64,000 bases of DNA from Zanthoxylum bungeanum (GCA_019454045.1 SKCR01023420.1:186001-250000), one strand, 5' to 3'. Positions 1 through 13,481 are shown, counted from the stretch's first letter. Program-made: numbers and translations. Notes: generated by a model not told the origin, from the letters alone.

Positions 1-1609
1 ACTAAATCATGCATAAAGAAATAACATAATCATGCTTAAAAATAAATAACATACTAGACTAAATCATGCTCGAACACAAGGTTGGATGAGACGAAATATG
101 TGTGTCTCTCAAGTGGTACATGGAGTTGTATCCCGAGTGCAGACCGCAATACCGTCCATTCGGATTTGGCTACTGATTTTACGTCCGGGTTTCCATCCGA
201 TATACCGCAAGAGAGAACACATATTCCGTTCATCCGAAAATCACATCATGCCCCAATCCACCATACTCATGTGAAATAAAGTAATAAAATAAATAAAAAA
301 TAAAGAATAATAAATAAAAGGGATGCCCTCAGGTCTAACCTCTTAAGTCTTCACTCGGAAGCACGTTACACGACCGTCGGAAGGGTTGATGCTCCGCAAC
401 TCCTCTTGTTCACTGGTTCAACGTTTTCCTTCGCTGTTTCGCTATTTGGGCTGCTGTTTTTACTTCGTTTTACGGTGTTTCTGGTCACGGTTTAGGCTTA
501 CTATTTTACGGTAATGCGTGACTATTTTGGGGGTGATTTAATGGTGCATTTTCGGGACAGTTTTGGTGTAGTTTTGGTTTTCAGGGGTGATTTGGTGTTG
601 TTTTTTGTCGGCAATGGAGGGCTGTGAGAGTCCAGGCATGAAGGGCTGTTTGTGCAAGGGTGTGTTGCGTGAAGGCAAGGTTGGTCAGGGCAGTGGTGTG
701 AAGGCTTTATGTACGTGAAGGTGGTGAGGACGTGTTGAAGCAGTAACGTGATGAGCTGATTTGTGAGGTGAGTGGCGTATGCTTATGTGTGAAGGGTTTG
801 CTGTTCGACTGAAGGTTACGTGGGGCTGTGTGGCTACGAGGATTGAAGGCATGTGGAAGGTTCGTTGGCTACGTGAGTTGAAAGCATGTGGCGTGGTGGT
901 TTGCTGGCTACGTGAGTGATGGCTTAGTTTAAGGCGTGAGTGACGTGAATCTATTAGGTTATTTTCTTTGTGTTTTTGTGAGAATGAGCTAGAGGTTTCA
1001 AGGTTGGGTTAAGGCTTCTTTTTATAGGCAAAGGATGGGTAATCCTTGTGCGAATAGGGAAAGGATTTGTACATTTATGGGGATATCTTTTAATTAGGAA
1101 TGTGTTTTAATCTGATTTGATTTTTTCTCTTTTGATTAGGGATATGATTTGCTTTGATTTGATTTGATCTTGTTTAATTAGGGAATGTAATTTAATCGAA
1201 TTAGGAAAGCATTTGAGGAGATTTGATTTGTATCTTTTAATTAGGGAATGTGATTTGTCTTGATTTTAACATGTGTTTAATGTGTGATTTGGTTATTTTG
1301 GAAGGTAAATGGGCGTGGCTTAGAGTGGTTTGGGCGTGAGTTTGGCTTATCTTGGTGGGCTTGGTGTGTAGTTTGGTGATGTATGGGCTTGGTTTGTGTC
1401 TTGCGGGGGTTTGGGCTAAGGATGTGTTTTGAAACAGAGGTCCAACAAGCGAACCCAAAGCTAAACAAGCGAACTAAATCCAACAAAAATGTCAAGTCTT
1501 GACTCTTCCCTTCCGACGTCCGTTTCCCGTGACTTCCATAATTTAAAAAGTTAGTGTCTCCATGTGAGACTCATCATCGGGATTAATATGCAAAAATGCA
1601 TTGCCTACA
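1..1609 (-). mobile_element. Element D 3' LTR (Tat-like Ty3/gypsy), cut by the window edge
   Basis: This segment is repeated nearly base for base at 20126-20797 joined to 38575-39527, which is D's other LTR. On the minus strand it begins TGTAGGCA directly after a purine tract, and the other LTR ends CCTACA beside a primer-binding site, so TGTAGG...CCTACA are the LTR ends. About 450 bp of this LTR (counterpart of 19673-20125) lie before base 1. The short minus-strand frame near 1237-1495 recurs in the other LTR but has no recognisable domain, and I do not treat it as a gene. Confidence 0.88.
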
Positions 1610-1623
1610 GTTACCCCCACTTT
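1610..1623 (-). promoter_or_regulatory. Polypurine tract of element D
   Basis: The minus strand reads AAAGTGGGGGTAAC immediately before the LTR start TGTAGGCA. This is the usual place and composition of the plus-strand primer of an LTR retrotransposon, and it fixes D's orientation as minus. Confidence 0.85.
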
Positions 1624-1860
1624 GATGGAACTTGTGCAGTGTGTGACAATGACAATCCTATCAAAGTTATGCAATGCATTTTTACTTACCTGGCTCGCCA
1701 GCTGCTGTCTGACTTGGCTGCTGCCTTGAACTGAATTGATCTGGTGGTAGGGTGCTGCGACCCCTGAGGTTCATCCCTGCAAGATGCTGCGATCTCTAGG
1801 ACTCACTACCAGACTGAGATGATAAGAGGTGGTCCATTCCCGAACTGAGTTGATAATGTG

Positions 1861-2810
1861 GGTATCGACCCTGAGATTCATTCCAAAACTCTGACGATGC
1901 GGGCCTTGACCCTGGGATTCTTTCCAAAACTCTGACGATGTGGGACTCAACCCTGAGATTCATTTCAAAACTCTGACGATGCGGGCCTCGACCCTGGGAT
2001 TCATTCTTGGATTCATTCCAAAACTCTGACGATGTGGGCCTCGACCCTAGGATTCATTCCAAAACTCTGACGATGCGGGCCTCGACCCTGGGATTCATTC
2101 CAAAACTCTGACGATGTGGGTATCGACCCTGGGATTCATTCCAAAACTCTGACGATGCGGGCCTCGACCCTGGGATTCTTTCCAAAACTCTGACGATGTG
2201 GGACTCAACCCTGAGATTCATTCCAAAACTCTGACGATGCGGGCCTCGACCCTGGGATTCATTCCAAAACTCTGACGATGCGGGCCTCGACCTTGGGATT
2301 CATTCCAAAACTCTGACGATGTGGGTATCGACCCTGTGATTCATTCCAAAACTCTGACGATGCGGGCCTCGACCCTGGGATTCTTTCCAAAACTCTGACG
2401 ATGTGGGACTCAACCTTGAGATTCATTCCAAAACTCTGACGATGTGGGCCTCGACCTTGGGATACATTCCCAGATTCATTCCAAAACTCTGACGATATGG
2501 GCCTCGACCCTGGGATTCATTACAAAATTATGATGATGTGGGCCTTGATCCTGAGATTCATTCCCAGATTCATTCCAAAACTCTGACGATGTGGGCCTCG
2601 ACCCTGGGATTCATTCCCGGATTCATTCTAAAACTCTGACGATGTGGGTCTCGACCCTGGGATTCATTCCCGGATTCATTCCAAAACTCTGACGATGCGG
2701 GCCTCGACCCTGGGATTCATTCCAAAACTCTGACGATGTGGGCCTCGACCCTGGGATTCATTCCAAAACTCTGACGATGTGGGCCTCGACCCTAGGATTC
2801 ATTCCCAAAT
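1861..2810. repeat. 41-bp tandem array in D's 3' untranslated region
   Basis: About 21 head-to-tail copies of a roughly 41-bp unit, recognised by the core CTCTGACGATG followed by GGGCCTCGACCCTGGGATTC. Some units carry an extra 12-bp block (ATTCCCGGATTC type), giving 53-bp variants. The array becomes divergent after about 2800. It lies between gag and the 3' LTR. In Tat-lineage elements this region is known to be hypervariable and to seed satellite repeats. Confidence 0.95.
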
Positions 2811-3777
2811 CTAATATTGATGCTGATGTGGGCCTCGCCCCCGGGACTCATCCCCAAAACTGATACTGACAATGCGAGCCTCAACCTTGGGACTCATCTT
2901 CCAAACTGATACTGATGATGTGATGGTTCATTTCAACATACTGTACTGTCTCTCACGAGATAATCCTGATAGCTAAACATATTTTCGTCCTCAACGGATG
3001 CTTCGCGTCGAAACCAGAGAACCTTCAAAGTACTTAATACACTCAGATACGCTCGTCTGAATGAGTGATCTGAACTAGACTCCCGGTGTGTGTGTGCCAA
3101 GGCTCTTTCGCAGCTTAATCCTTAAGTAAGCCAACTCGAGGATTTTGTCTCGGATAATCAGATCAGTGGGTTTAACCAACCTAGTTGTCTTGATCATACT
3201 CTGTGATTACCTTCTCGTACTCAACATGATATGATTTTTTTCTTTTTCTCTCTTGTCTCTTTCTTTTCTTTCTTTTCATTTTGAATTTTCATTTTTCAAT
3301 TTTTTTCATTTTTCGTTCTTTCTCTTTTTTCGACACACCTACCCTTTAATGTAGCATTTCTCCTAATGGTGGTCCTAATACTCGCCCATGGGTAGCTTCA
3401 CGCTTATCGGTTATAGGTGGTCTATTTTTCTTTTCTTTACATTGCAGAGACTTTTTATTTGTTTCCAACCATATCATATATCATAGCATAAGTAAACCAG
3501 GATGGACATCTAGGCAAACGGTCATTCACTGATCCGCCATCTCTTCAACTAGTCATCTTGCCAACTACTCAGGCTTCTAATGCTAAGATCCCGTAATCAA
3601 GTGCTTGCGAGTCTATCTGAGATCAACCACTCAGAATACCGGATGAGAGCACATCTCGCACTTATCGTTTCTAAGGTTTCACCCTACAATAAAATTTTTT
3701 ATCACTGGACATATGCTCCACTATCGAGGACTCCTCTTTTTTTTTTTTTCAATCCACTGGAATTCTTCCTTTCTACT
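2811..3777. other. D 3' untranslated spacer, no gene seen
   Basis: Divergent relics of the tandem unit at 2811-2930 are followed by non-coding sequence with a long pyrimidine-rich stretch (about 3235-3335, purine-rich in the sense of D). No reading frame of interest is visible. Confidence 0.6.
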
Positions 3778-3985
3778 GCTGATAATGTGGGCTTCGTCCC
3801 ATGTGATTCTTTCCTGAAACTGATACTGGCGTGGGCCTCAACCCTGGGATTCATTCCTGAGAGTAATACTGATGAGGGACTCAACCCGGTGATTCATTCC
3901 TGAAACTGATACTGATTCAGATTCATTCCTGAGACTGATGTGGGCCTCAACCCCGTGATTCATTCCTAAAACTGATGACACTGTA
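3778..3985. repeat. Second, decayed tandem array related to the 41-bp repeat
   Basis: Five or so degenerate units (GTGGGCCTCAACCC...GATTCATTCCTGA, spaced by CTGATACTGAT) share the core GGGCCTC-ACCC-GATTCATTCC with the main array about 1 kb away. This suggests both arrays grew from the same seed. Confidence 0.7.
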
Positions 3986-4752
3986 CTGTTTCTGCTTCTA
4001 GTTGGCTTGCATTTGCCGCTTTCTCTTTTTCTCCGTTGAAACCTGTGAATACAAACAAAACAAAACACAAAAAGAATGCAAGTGCTTTACGTGTATGCAT
4101 GCATGCACGGGTGAATTTCCTATTATATTGGGTTAGGTCTTCTGCCGATTCCCTTGGTGACTGCTCGGTCGTCTCTTCTTCAGGAAAAGTAATGGTTCAA
4201 TCTATCCACATTGATCGGCTCAGTGAACTCGTTTCCTTCCAAATCTGACAGTCTCACTGCCCCATTTCAATTTCTGAATGGCTATCCTGTCTTTTCTGAT
4301 TGCTTCTTCCGAGGATACACCGTGTTCTAAACATCGCTGAGTATCATAATACCTTGGTTGAATGCTTTTGTCAAATATACTCATGTTGTAGGTTGAAAGG
4401 AAGAGACTCAGGCAAGTAAGCGAAATGAACGTCTTTATTATCATTAAGAAAAGGTTTGAACAAGTAGACAAAATCAATGTCTTTATTAAAAATGCAGGAT
4501 CAAATAAACTAGGAGGAACAACTTCATCATTCGCAGCATTGCCTTCTTTCTTGACCTATGGTTCTCCACTGCTGTCATCCCCTATCATGAAAGAAACTGG
4601 GTGGTTGAGAGTTTGGAGGACAAAGCTTTCGGGCAAGCCGGAGTTGATCATGTAGGTAGGTGGTGGAACTGAGTGGTAGTTGGGTAGAAGGTTTCTGTGT
4701 GTGTTGGGTTGTTCTTTTTCTGGGTCAGGTATTTTGTGGTGTCAATGAGGTC
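3986..4752. other. D post-gag region with pol missing
   Basis: Downstream of gag (in D's minus orientation), where protease, reverse transcriptase and integrase should follow, only non-coding sequence is present. The first stretch past the gag end (4640-4750) still resembles the proline-rich linker that follows gag in Tat elements. No RT, RNase H or integrase motif is recognisable on either strand. Confidence 0.6.
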
Positions 4753-5621
4753 TTAGAGCTCATGCCTAAGGCGGGGGCAGTTGTCAGTTTCGTGACCCTT
4801 TTGCTGATAGAAGTAACAGTATAAGTTCAAGTCAAGGTAGTGTGCCACATGGTTTGGAAGTGGTTTATGTTCTAAGGGTTTCAGGAGTCCTTGCATCTTC
4901 AGCTTTTCAAACACCTTCGATAAAGGCTTACCAAGGTTGGAGAATCGCCTATTTCTGATGGCAGTGACTTCGGCACTAGCGGGTTTGGTTTCAGAAGGCC
5001 CCCCAAAAGTCCTTCTATTCTGGTCATAAAACGTTATGTTCACAGCTTCTTCCTCCTCTATATCCATAACAGTCTCCCTCAACTGTCAAAAATCGCAATT
5101 CATAGAGGTCATCCTCCTCAGCTTGCCATAAATAGAGGGCTTGGTTCCCTTGATTATCATCTTTATCTGGTCCTTTTCCGAGGGTCGAGTCTGCATCTTC
5201 AGAATCTGGCTTCTCTAGCAATCCATATAGTCTTTGAAGCTCTCTTCCGGCTTCTACTTGGTATTCTCCAAGTCGTGGAGCGACAAGTCAATCTCCAACT
5301 CTGTAACATACTGTTTCAGAAAGGCTTCTACCAGTTCCCTCCAATCTTCCTTAACCTTTCTTTCAAGGCTATAGTACCACACTACAGGTGCCCCCTCAAG
5401 CGACATCCCAAACATCTTCTGAACTTGGCATTGTGACAGGCCCACTGAACTAATTATCGAGACATATTGCCAGAGATGGACCCTCGGGTCCCTATTCTCA
5501 TTGAATTTGGCTATGTCGGGCATCTTAAATTGAGCCGACAGCTGCTCTTCAAAGGTCATCCACCTGATCACGGAGTTTCTCTATCTCAGCCTGAGGCCCG
5601 ATCTTCCCTGTGGTATACTCG
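4753..5621 (-). pseudogene. Element D gag, central and C-terminal part (broken)
   Basis: Minus-strand frames at 5254-5571, 5024-5221 and 4753-5082 together read as a plant Ty3/gypsy Tat-type Gag. The first covers the capsid-like retrotransposon gag domain (motifs FKMPDIAKFNENRDPRVHL, GAPVVWYY, WRELVEAFLKQY). The last ends in a zinc-knuckle-like segment, YCYFYQQKGHETDNCPRLRHEL without its usual second metal ligand, typical of the Tat lineage (CxYHxxxGHxTxxC). Frameshifts separate the three parts. The N-terminus lies on the far side of the 9.9-kb copia insertion, at 15510-15716. Gag would form the particle shell; no polymerase gene follows it. Confidence 0.85.
5617..5621. repeat. Target-site duplication ACTCG, left copy
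   Basis: ACTCG directly precedes the TGTTGG end of the copia LTR. The same five bases follow that LTR at 7652-7656, and ACTCA follows the distal LTR at 15510-15514. The site interrupts D's gag reading frame. Confidence 0.8.
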
Positions 5622-7651
5622 TGTTGGATTTTCTACGGTCCCGAGGATCGAATAAAGAGATGAAACATACATGCGAATACATGAAGAAGTTGCGGAATAC
5701 TTACATCGATCGGTTGAGGCGATGCGGTGAAGAACAAAAACTCTTTATCTCTCTCCAATGTGGTCACGGTAGTGGCAGTTTTTGGCTCCTCCATTTTCGG
5801 TCCAAGCTCCAAGCTTTTGGGTGGTGATTCCAAGCTCACAAGTGGGTTTCCCTATCACATTTTCGCAAGACTCTATTGTGTGCTAGCACTTAGGAATTTT
5901 TGCCACAAAAATTCCTTAGCTTCTCATTGGCTCACGGTGAAACCAGTGAAGGAAGAAGAAATTATGCCCTTTGGATGAGAAGATGAAGAGAAGAAAGAGA
6001 TAGGAGAGTTGTGTGTTATGTGTTGGTGGTTGGCAAAATGTGTATCTAATACACATATTTGATTTTCAAAAATCAAATAAAGATATATTATTTTTGCTTT
6101 TCCAAAAAGTCAAGGCTTTTAAAGCCAACAACCATTACCAACAACTTCCATCATTATTCACTCAATCAAGTGACTACACATCACATCACTGAAAGTGACA
6201 AGTGATTTGACGCTCGATGTGACTAGCGATTTGACGCTTGATGTGACTTGTGGGCCGCACTCGAATTTGAAATGTGAATGCGCCAGTAAACACTCCCGGG
6301 CTCGGGTTCGCTAATTCCAAATTAACGAATTTTCCGTTGCGACGTAATTAAATAATTATGCCTAGCAAAATCGCTATTCACGTCGCTAATGAATTAATTC
6401 TAAATTAACTCATTCGCCCGAATTAAAATGTAATTTCAATTCCGCGTTGAAATCCAATTTCGTATAATATATTGAATATATTATTTTATCGATTAATTCC
6501 AAATTAATCGTTCTCTCTCTTTATTAATATTTTATCCCAGATAAAATATCTCCGTAATTAATCCCAGATTAATTTTCTCTCTCATCTAATTAATCCCAGA
6601 TTAATTAAAGTGCGAGTCATACGTCATCAGTGAATCTTCGGGAAGCGACCCATGAGATCCCCAGATATGTTGGCAGTAAATCCGGTCATCGGACTATCCG
6701 AACACGTAAGTACCTAGTACTACGTTTATACCGATTTACAAGACAAGGTTGGCTTCTAGCAAATCGCCATGCCTACCTAATTCTTCAGAAATATCCTTAC
6801 AGGAATATATGATCTATATCAGACGTAGTGTACGTAGTATTGCGTATTTCAATCCAGCATCTGATGTCACGTGCATGGACTGTGGCTGGAAATATGTCTG
6901 CCCCGTACGAATCACATATCAAATCTCTAGTAACTAGTCTCTATAATCGGATAACATTACCTAGTCATAATATCCCGATAGCTGCAGTATAGAAGAGAAC
7001 AAGTTTCGTATCCTACGTGATCATCATCTCCACTATTACTGGAGTGATACTTCCATCTCGACATCACACCAATACACTACGATTCTCAATATACCCAGAA
7101 GAGGCGTACACAGAACCTGTTAAAGCCCTAGACGACCAAAACCAAAGTACATTGATTGTCGCAAGTATTAGCGGTGCAAGTCTCAGGTTAAGACCAAATA
7201 CACCTACCCTGAATCGGACTTCCATAGACACATAGTAATACTACCAATGGAATTCCGATGGGTCTATCCAGAGCGAAGCTGTTTTTCGTACCATCGGTAA
7301 AACACAACCTCCTACTACACTTGCATGAGTATCCTATACCCAAATATATGAGAACTATGTCGTTATGCCCTCACAACGCGCATAAGTGTAATACTAGTCT
7401 TTTACGCATTATCGATGTCCGATCTCGATAATACTCTGACTAGGGATATTTAATGATTAAACCATCATGGATTGATACTGTCTCATATCATCTCAATCCG
7501 GAACTAATCATATGGACCTTTCATCTTTTATACATCTTGGTGATCTAATCACAAATGATAAAAGAGCAATTTCATTTGTCACATAGTTAATTTGTACAAC
7601 AACACCATGATCTGTACAAATAGTGACCCTATGGGTCATAATTGTCCAAAA
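5622..7651 (-). mobile_element. Element C 3' LTR (Ty1/copia family 1)
   Basis: It starts TGTTGGATTTTC and ends ...TTGTCCAAAA (ancestral CCAACA with one change). It aligns with the LTR at 13484-15509 over its whole length. Its sense is minus, since the PBS lies beside the distal LTR. It holds the inverted-repeat series described at 6307-6607. It is flanked by perfect ACTCG duplications, as a solo LTR would be, because 77 bp of host gag follows it. Confidence 0.88.
6307..6607 (-). repeat. Inverted-repeat (hairpin) series in C 3' LTR
   Basis: Consecutive short inverted repeats with 3-nt centres. Arms in plus-strand order include TTCGCTAATT (one mismatch), GAATTAATT, GAATTAAAAT, ATAATATAT (loop TGA), CGATTAATT (loop CCA), ATATTTTATC (loop CCA), AATTAATC (loop CCA) and TAATTAATC (loop CCA). 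The ninth hairpin of the solo-LTR copies is collapsed by a deletion here. Confidence 0.85.
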
Positions 7652-7728
7652 ACTCGGCCATATCATCATCAAATACCGGGACATCATTATTCAATCCGTT
7701 CGGAGGGCCCTCACGCCTCTCATTTTCA
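7652..7728 (-). repeat. Duplicated piece of D gag between the C LTR and C interior
   Basis: This 77-bp piece matches 15510-15588, the D gag sequence on the other side of C, with only small differences. In D's reading frame both encode the gag segment just upstream of 5621. It therefore belongs to the host element and should not lie inside C. C's own sequence, similar to 33850-33920 of element B on the opposite strand, begins only at 7729. Confidence 0.8.
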
Positions 7729-9289
7729 GAACTATGTACGGTTCGCTCAAACTACTGAGAAAAGACTTTCGTCAGCGGATTTGCATGATTATCGTCTGAT
7801 GCGATTTATTCGATCATCACATAGCCACGATGTATGATCTGAACGAATCAGATGAATAGTCGAAGTATATATCTGGATCGTTGATGAGACCATTAATTCT
7901 TTAGCCTGTGCTGTAGCCTAGCTCAGCTGCTAACAAAATTATATCTAATCTAATTAGATTTATTATCAATCCAGAAGGCTTCTATTGCTGCCTCAGCTGC
8001 AACAATAACCCGCTTTTGTTGTATATTCGGTAACAGTATCTTTCTTGGAAGATTTCCAGCTCATTGTTCCGTTATTCAAACTTTATAGTATCGTTGTTAC
8101 GACTTATAGTCATTTTTTATCAGTTAGGAAACTTGCAACAGTGAACCCAGTCACTTCAAGTTTTCCTTCTCCATAGTATAAGACAACATCCTTAGTTCTC
8201 TAAGATACTAATTATGTTTTTAACCGTAATCCAATGACTATCACTTGGATTGGCCTGATTGAGACTCCATATGCTCAAAGCGTATGAGACACCAGATCGC
8301 TTACATTTTTCAATGTATGATTTCTCGGAGATTATTAACAACTTTAAATCTATCCCAGTAGATCTTTATTCCTAGAATAAAGGTTGTTTCTCCCAAGAAT
8401 TCTACGGAGAATTTTCATGAAAGCCAAGCTTTCATCGATTTTATCATGAGAATATCATTTCCAAGAAATGACATATCATCATTATTTAGGACTTTCACTG
8501 TCAGTGCGCTCCCACTAACCTCCTTATATACACAAGAATCATTTACGTTTTGAATTAAATCATATACCATTATGATTACATCAAAATGATATCGTTCCAA
8601 GAACGCAATGCTTGCTCCAATCCATCCATGGATCGTATAAACTGCAAACCTTGTTTGCTTGTTTTAGTACGACAAAACCGTCAGGATGTTATAAACATCC
8701 TCCAAAAGGTTTCCGTTTAAGGAAAGTGATTTTGACGTTCCAGCTGCCATATTTCATAAATGAAACATCCAGCATCAGCAAGCATTATCCAAATGGATTT
8801 AACAATGGCAACAGGTAAAAGGTTTCTTCGTAATCGACACAATTTTGATAACGATACATTTTCGCTACAAGCCTAGCTTAATACGTTGGTATATTGCCTT
8901 CCACGTATGTCTTCCTTGAAGACTTATATAGTACCAGTAGGCACAATGCCTTGCGGTACATCAACTAGTATCCAAACTTCCTCATACGTATTCAGTTCGT
9001 ATTCCTCAATAAGATTGACATCTTTACGAGGTGAGATCAGAAACCCATACCCCAGGTTGTTTTCTGACTCTCTCCGACTTACGGGGTTCTTGTGTATTCA
9101 AAGATTATTGGAATAGTTACATCCTTGATGAACTATTTGCGTTCCATTAAGGAATCGGTGCCTGGAATAGTATAACTCCGATTTTCATCGAGTTTTACTT
9201 TCCTCTCACTTACCACTGCATATAGGTATTCCTCTTAGGAAAAACCGCATGGTGAGCAATAATTACATTGTTCTCTAGTGAGTTGTATA

Positions 9290-9625
9290 AGTACTATACT
9301 TTGGTTTCCCTAGGATAACCCACAATTAGACACTTATCCGATTTGGGTTTTAGTTTGGCATCATCCAAACATATGCCTAACATTCCCAAATCTTCAGGAA
9401 TGAGAAAACCCGGTTTCTTCCTGTTCATATCTAATATGAAGTCTGTCAAACAGATTTTTATGGAACCTTATTCAAAATAAGTTCTGCACTGTTAATACGT
9501 ATCCGTTGAAGGAAATGGTAGCTCAGAGCGACTCATGATTAACCTTATCATGTCCAACAAAACTCGATTTATCCGTTCGGACACACCGTCAAATTGACGT
9601 GTTCCGGGAGGAGTCCTCATTGAAA
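9290..9625 (-). pseudogene. Copia integrase C-terminal remnant (element C)
   Basis: The minus strand reads TPPGTRQFDGVSERINR then LLDMIRLIMSRSELP, and further on PKSDKCLIVGYPRETK. These match the conserved TPPGTPQxNGVSERRNR and CxFVGYPxETKG motifs of Ty1/copia integrase and its C-terminal extension. A stop codon and a length change break the frame between the two blocks. Confidence 0.85.
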
Positions 9626-12600
9626 GAATACTATAGTCTTTCAAGTATATGAGAAACTTATTGCTTAAGTATTTTCCATCATGGTCTAACCGTGATGGTG
9701 TTTAATACTTTAGCCGATATGTTTGTCTATTTCATGTCGAAACTCTGAAAGTTTCCGATCCATGTTTCACAAGAAACACATAACCATAACGCGATGCCAC
9801 ATCCGTAAAGGTCACGAAACATTCATATACACCTCTAGCCTAGCTAGATATGGGCCCACTTACGTCACTATGAACGAGGGCTAACAGATCGGTGGCACTT
9901 GCACTTTTACCAAGTAAAAGGTGTTTTAGGCACTTTGCCCAATAAAATAGATTCGTAGACATTATTTGAATGGAATCAAATTTGTCCTAGTACCCACTCT
10001 TCAAAAGTGTGGATATATGAGTCTTGTTAATTGTGACCAAGACAACAATGCCACTTATAAGTCTCAACTGATTAACTCAGTTCGAGCTATTTGTTTGTCA
10101 TGTTATATGTTTGAGATTTCTTTATATTCAAAAAATAAATACTGTTATTCACATCTAATCTGTTTATCTTAATATCATATTTATATAATAAAACACTTTA
10201 GTGTTCTAGAATATAAAGGTATACCCGCAATGGGTCAAACCCTGATATAGAGATAATGTATCTAGTCAAACTACTTACATTGTAACAGTTTCCTAATTCA
10301 AGTACATACCCGGAGGGTAGTTCCTAAACTTAGGTATCTACGGTTAAAACAACGACTGTCGTCCCGTTTCTAATTCACATATTAATCTTATCTGAAGTCA
10401 GTATCCTGCTTGTCAGCAGATTCTGCACACCGGTACATATTTATGTACCACATCCAGTATCTAAAATCTAATTTTAATACTAGTAGTGAACATATTTATG
10501 ACAAACTTATTTGAAGTCAGAGCCTTGCCCGTCTTCAATTCCTTCATGTCTGCCTTGTCCACATGGCAGTCACGTTTCTGTGATCCCATTTGCTACAATT
10601 TAGGCCGACATCTTGGGATATGTCCTATGTCTTCCCAGAAGATTATAATGACTTTGCCTTTGCCTTTTTCACATTCCAGAAGCCTTTGGCCAAGCCTTGG
10701 CCTTCTGGGATGTCGAAATAAGATGCGCCTTGCGCTTCTTGCCTTATTGCAAACTTTGGCTTTGTCTCATTGAGAATAGCCATTAACTCTCCAAGAGTTT
10801 ACTATTGCAATTTGTTCTTCTAAGATCTAAGAATAGATATATGAAGATCCTTCAATTTCATTATCATACTATAAGGATCTAATCCTTAGTTCTGATTTAG
10901 AAATTAAGGAGTCTATTCGGCAAGCATAATGGATTAAACACTAAAGTTATCATCACATGAATATTCCAAATATCATGTTCTACTATTTGCTTAACTCCGG
11001 GCTTAGGCCTAAGATGTTATTTTATCAAATAAAGTAACTTCTTAGTTTTCAGGACTATCTTGATTCATTATTCCCAATTTGAAAATTAAAGTCGTTTAAA
11101 TACATTTTCACCCAGGATTATGTTTTAAACACTAATCTTTCAATTTTATCTTGATTCTAATAGTCCAACTATTTAATCATGATTTTAGGTACTATCATTA
11201 TAATGATTACTATAGTCCAACTATATAATCAACTATAATTTAATTGATTAAATTCAATTATATTGATTACTATAATCCAATTATAAAATCAACTATTAAT
11301 GAATAGTTTGAATACAATGATAACTGTTTATTTAAAACAACAATTAAATATTAGTCCAACTAATATATAATTTATTTGACGAAATATTTGAAATGAGCGC
11401 GTATGGCAAGTAACTAAACGAATATTGCAAATTTAATACTTGCCTCCCACTATTTTTCGGCGAGCCTCTAACCCTCTGTGGAGTACTCGGGAAACCTTGT
11501 TTCCTAGTGGGCTAGGATCCCGTTAAATAACACACAGTCTTGACTTTGGCCAACAAATTGTATGATAATTAACTAGGTAGATCTCTAAGATCAATTGGAT
11601 CCCATCCAATTCCTAGATCCAGTAGGTGGACATCCAAGTCCAAAACATATATCCTATATATGCCAATATATCCAATATATTGCCTAACCTTTTTCCTCTG
11701 AATCAACTAAGCCTTGGCTTTGGCACAAAAAACTTAGTGATCCCAGTAAATCGGAACCCATTGACTATGGAAAGCTTCGTAATCAATGTCGATGGACAAG
11801 AAGTGATCTTGACTTTGGCCAACAAATCACAACTTGGACAAGACACCAATATGGAACAAAGCCTTCATGATTCAAACACATCCTCGACGGACAAAGACCT
11901 TGACTTTGGCCAACAAACCAATGCCAGTCTTGGATCTTGAGTAAGAATCACTCAATGGAAGGAAAAACGCTTAATATGATGTTGAGGGTTTTTCGCGTGC
12001 AATTGGCAACCAATTAATTATCTTTGTTAAGGTCTCATCATCATACACCCTTAAACATGCATTCTAAACACATAATAAGGCGCATAAATAAATATAATAA
12101 TGATATGCGGATGGATATTTAAACACATTGTTCCTAGAACAAATCTCTCCCTTTCCTCTCTCCCGCTAGCACAAGTATTACTTCTACCCGTTACATAACA
12201 CTTCTAAAGAAACCTCATTTACATTGAGGGGAATATGTGAGAATAGAAATACAAAGAGTAAAGAGGTAATAGGCTGGACACGCATGTTCAATTAATAAAT
12301 TCTAAATTTATTACAACAATTTCCAAAATTGCCCCACCCATCTAATATCCATCCGAAATACATTATTCATGCATTGCAAGCATGTATTCACACAAGCATG
12401 TTATCAATCAATCTAATCCAATTAATTAATCTGAATATTAATGACCATCCAATGTTCAAACAACGATTTGATTTTGCGCGAGTCCGACTCGTTTTGTGAA
12501 TAAGTACTCAAAGTAAGAATTCTTGAATTAAATTAAACTACAACATTAAATCCAATTTAATATGTATTTAATACTAATTCATTTATTTAATTCCAAATTA

Positions 12601-13470
12601 AATATTTACACTTTTTAATGTACCTTTACGACTTAGATTCCAAATCTAATCGTTACAAGTCTCAAAGCCTCATTAACATCCAATGTCAATTTATTAAAGT
12701 CCAATGAGCTTTTAATTAATTTCTATGGCATGGACTTTTGGTCAACATGGGTCAAACCCAATTACCAAAGCCCATTTAAGGAATCACCCTTATTTGCCAA
12801 GAAACCAATTTAGGCTCATTAGGCCCAATTAATATATTAAAGGTCCATTAGTCATAATTGGAATTTATGGATATGATTTTGGGCCCAATTGGATCCAACC
12901 AATTTAGCCTAAACCCATCTTGGTACAACCAAGCCCAATAAGCCCAATTACAACTTTTAAGCCCAATTCCAAATTTGGCCCACATAATTAAATTCCAAAT
13001 TCCAATTTCACAATTTAATTACTCAAAGTGTAAGCCAGAATTAATTACCCAAATTAACATTTCAAAACATCAATTAGCCTAATTAATTATGCTCATTTAC
13101 ATCAAAACATGTCCAACACATTTTAATCAAAAATCAAACCCATTTTACATGCTATAAGTCTCGGCAATGAGGGGAATTTTGTCCAATTTCAAATTCAATC
13201 CAATTAATTCTCAAATCAACAATTCCCAATTGATTTCAACTCATCCAATGAATCAAAAAATCAAAATACCAAGACATTTAGGGCTCTATATGATTCGGCC
13301 AAGCCAACCAAAAAGGGAAAAATTGATCCAATCCAATTTTCATGAAATTGATCCAATACAACTTCAATTAAACATCATTCAAGCATACTCAATCAAGTAA
13401 TTTAATCAAATCATGCTCAAAATCAATTTACCCAATTTTAACCCTAAATTCAAGTTTCATGCTCAACTTC

Positions 13471-13481
13471 GCTCTGATACC
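13471..13481 (-). promoter_or_regulatory. Primer-binding site of element C
   Basis: The minus strand reads GGTATCAGAGC two bases from the LTR end, matching the initiator-Met tRNA complement used by copia elements. It shows that the right LTR is the 5' LTR. Confidence 0.88.

Noticed and set aside
1237..1495. 72-73-codon frames in D's LTR, repeated at 39155-39413
   Set aside because: Conserved only because the LTRs are copies; low-complexity His/Thr/Pro-rich peptide without family features.
4084..4110. TATGCATGCATGCACG alternating stretch as a Z-DNA or regulatory element
   Set aside because: Too short and unsupported by any neighbouring signal.
6460..6610. CRISPR-like array in the copia LTRs
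   Set aside because: Repeats are inverted within each unit, differ in sequence and lack spacers; the organism is a plant.
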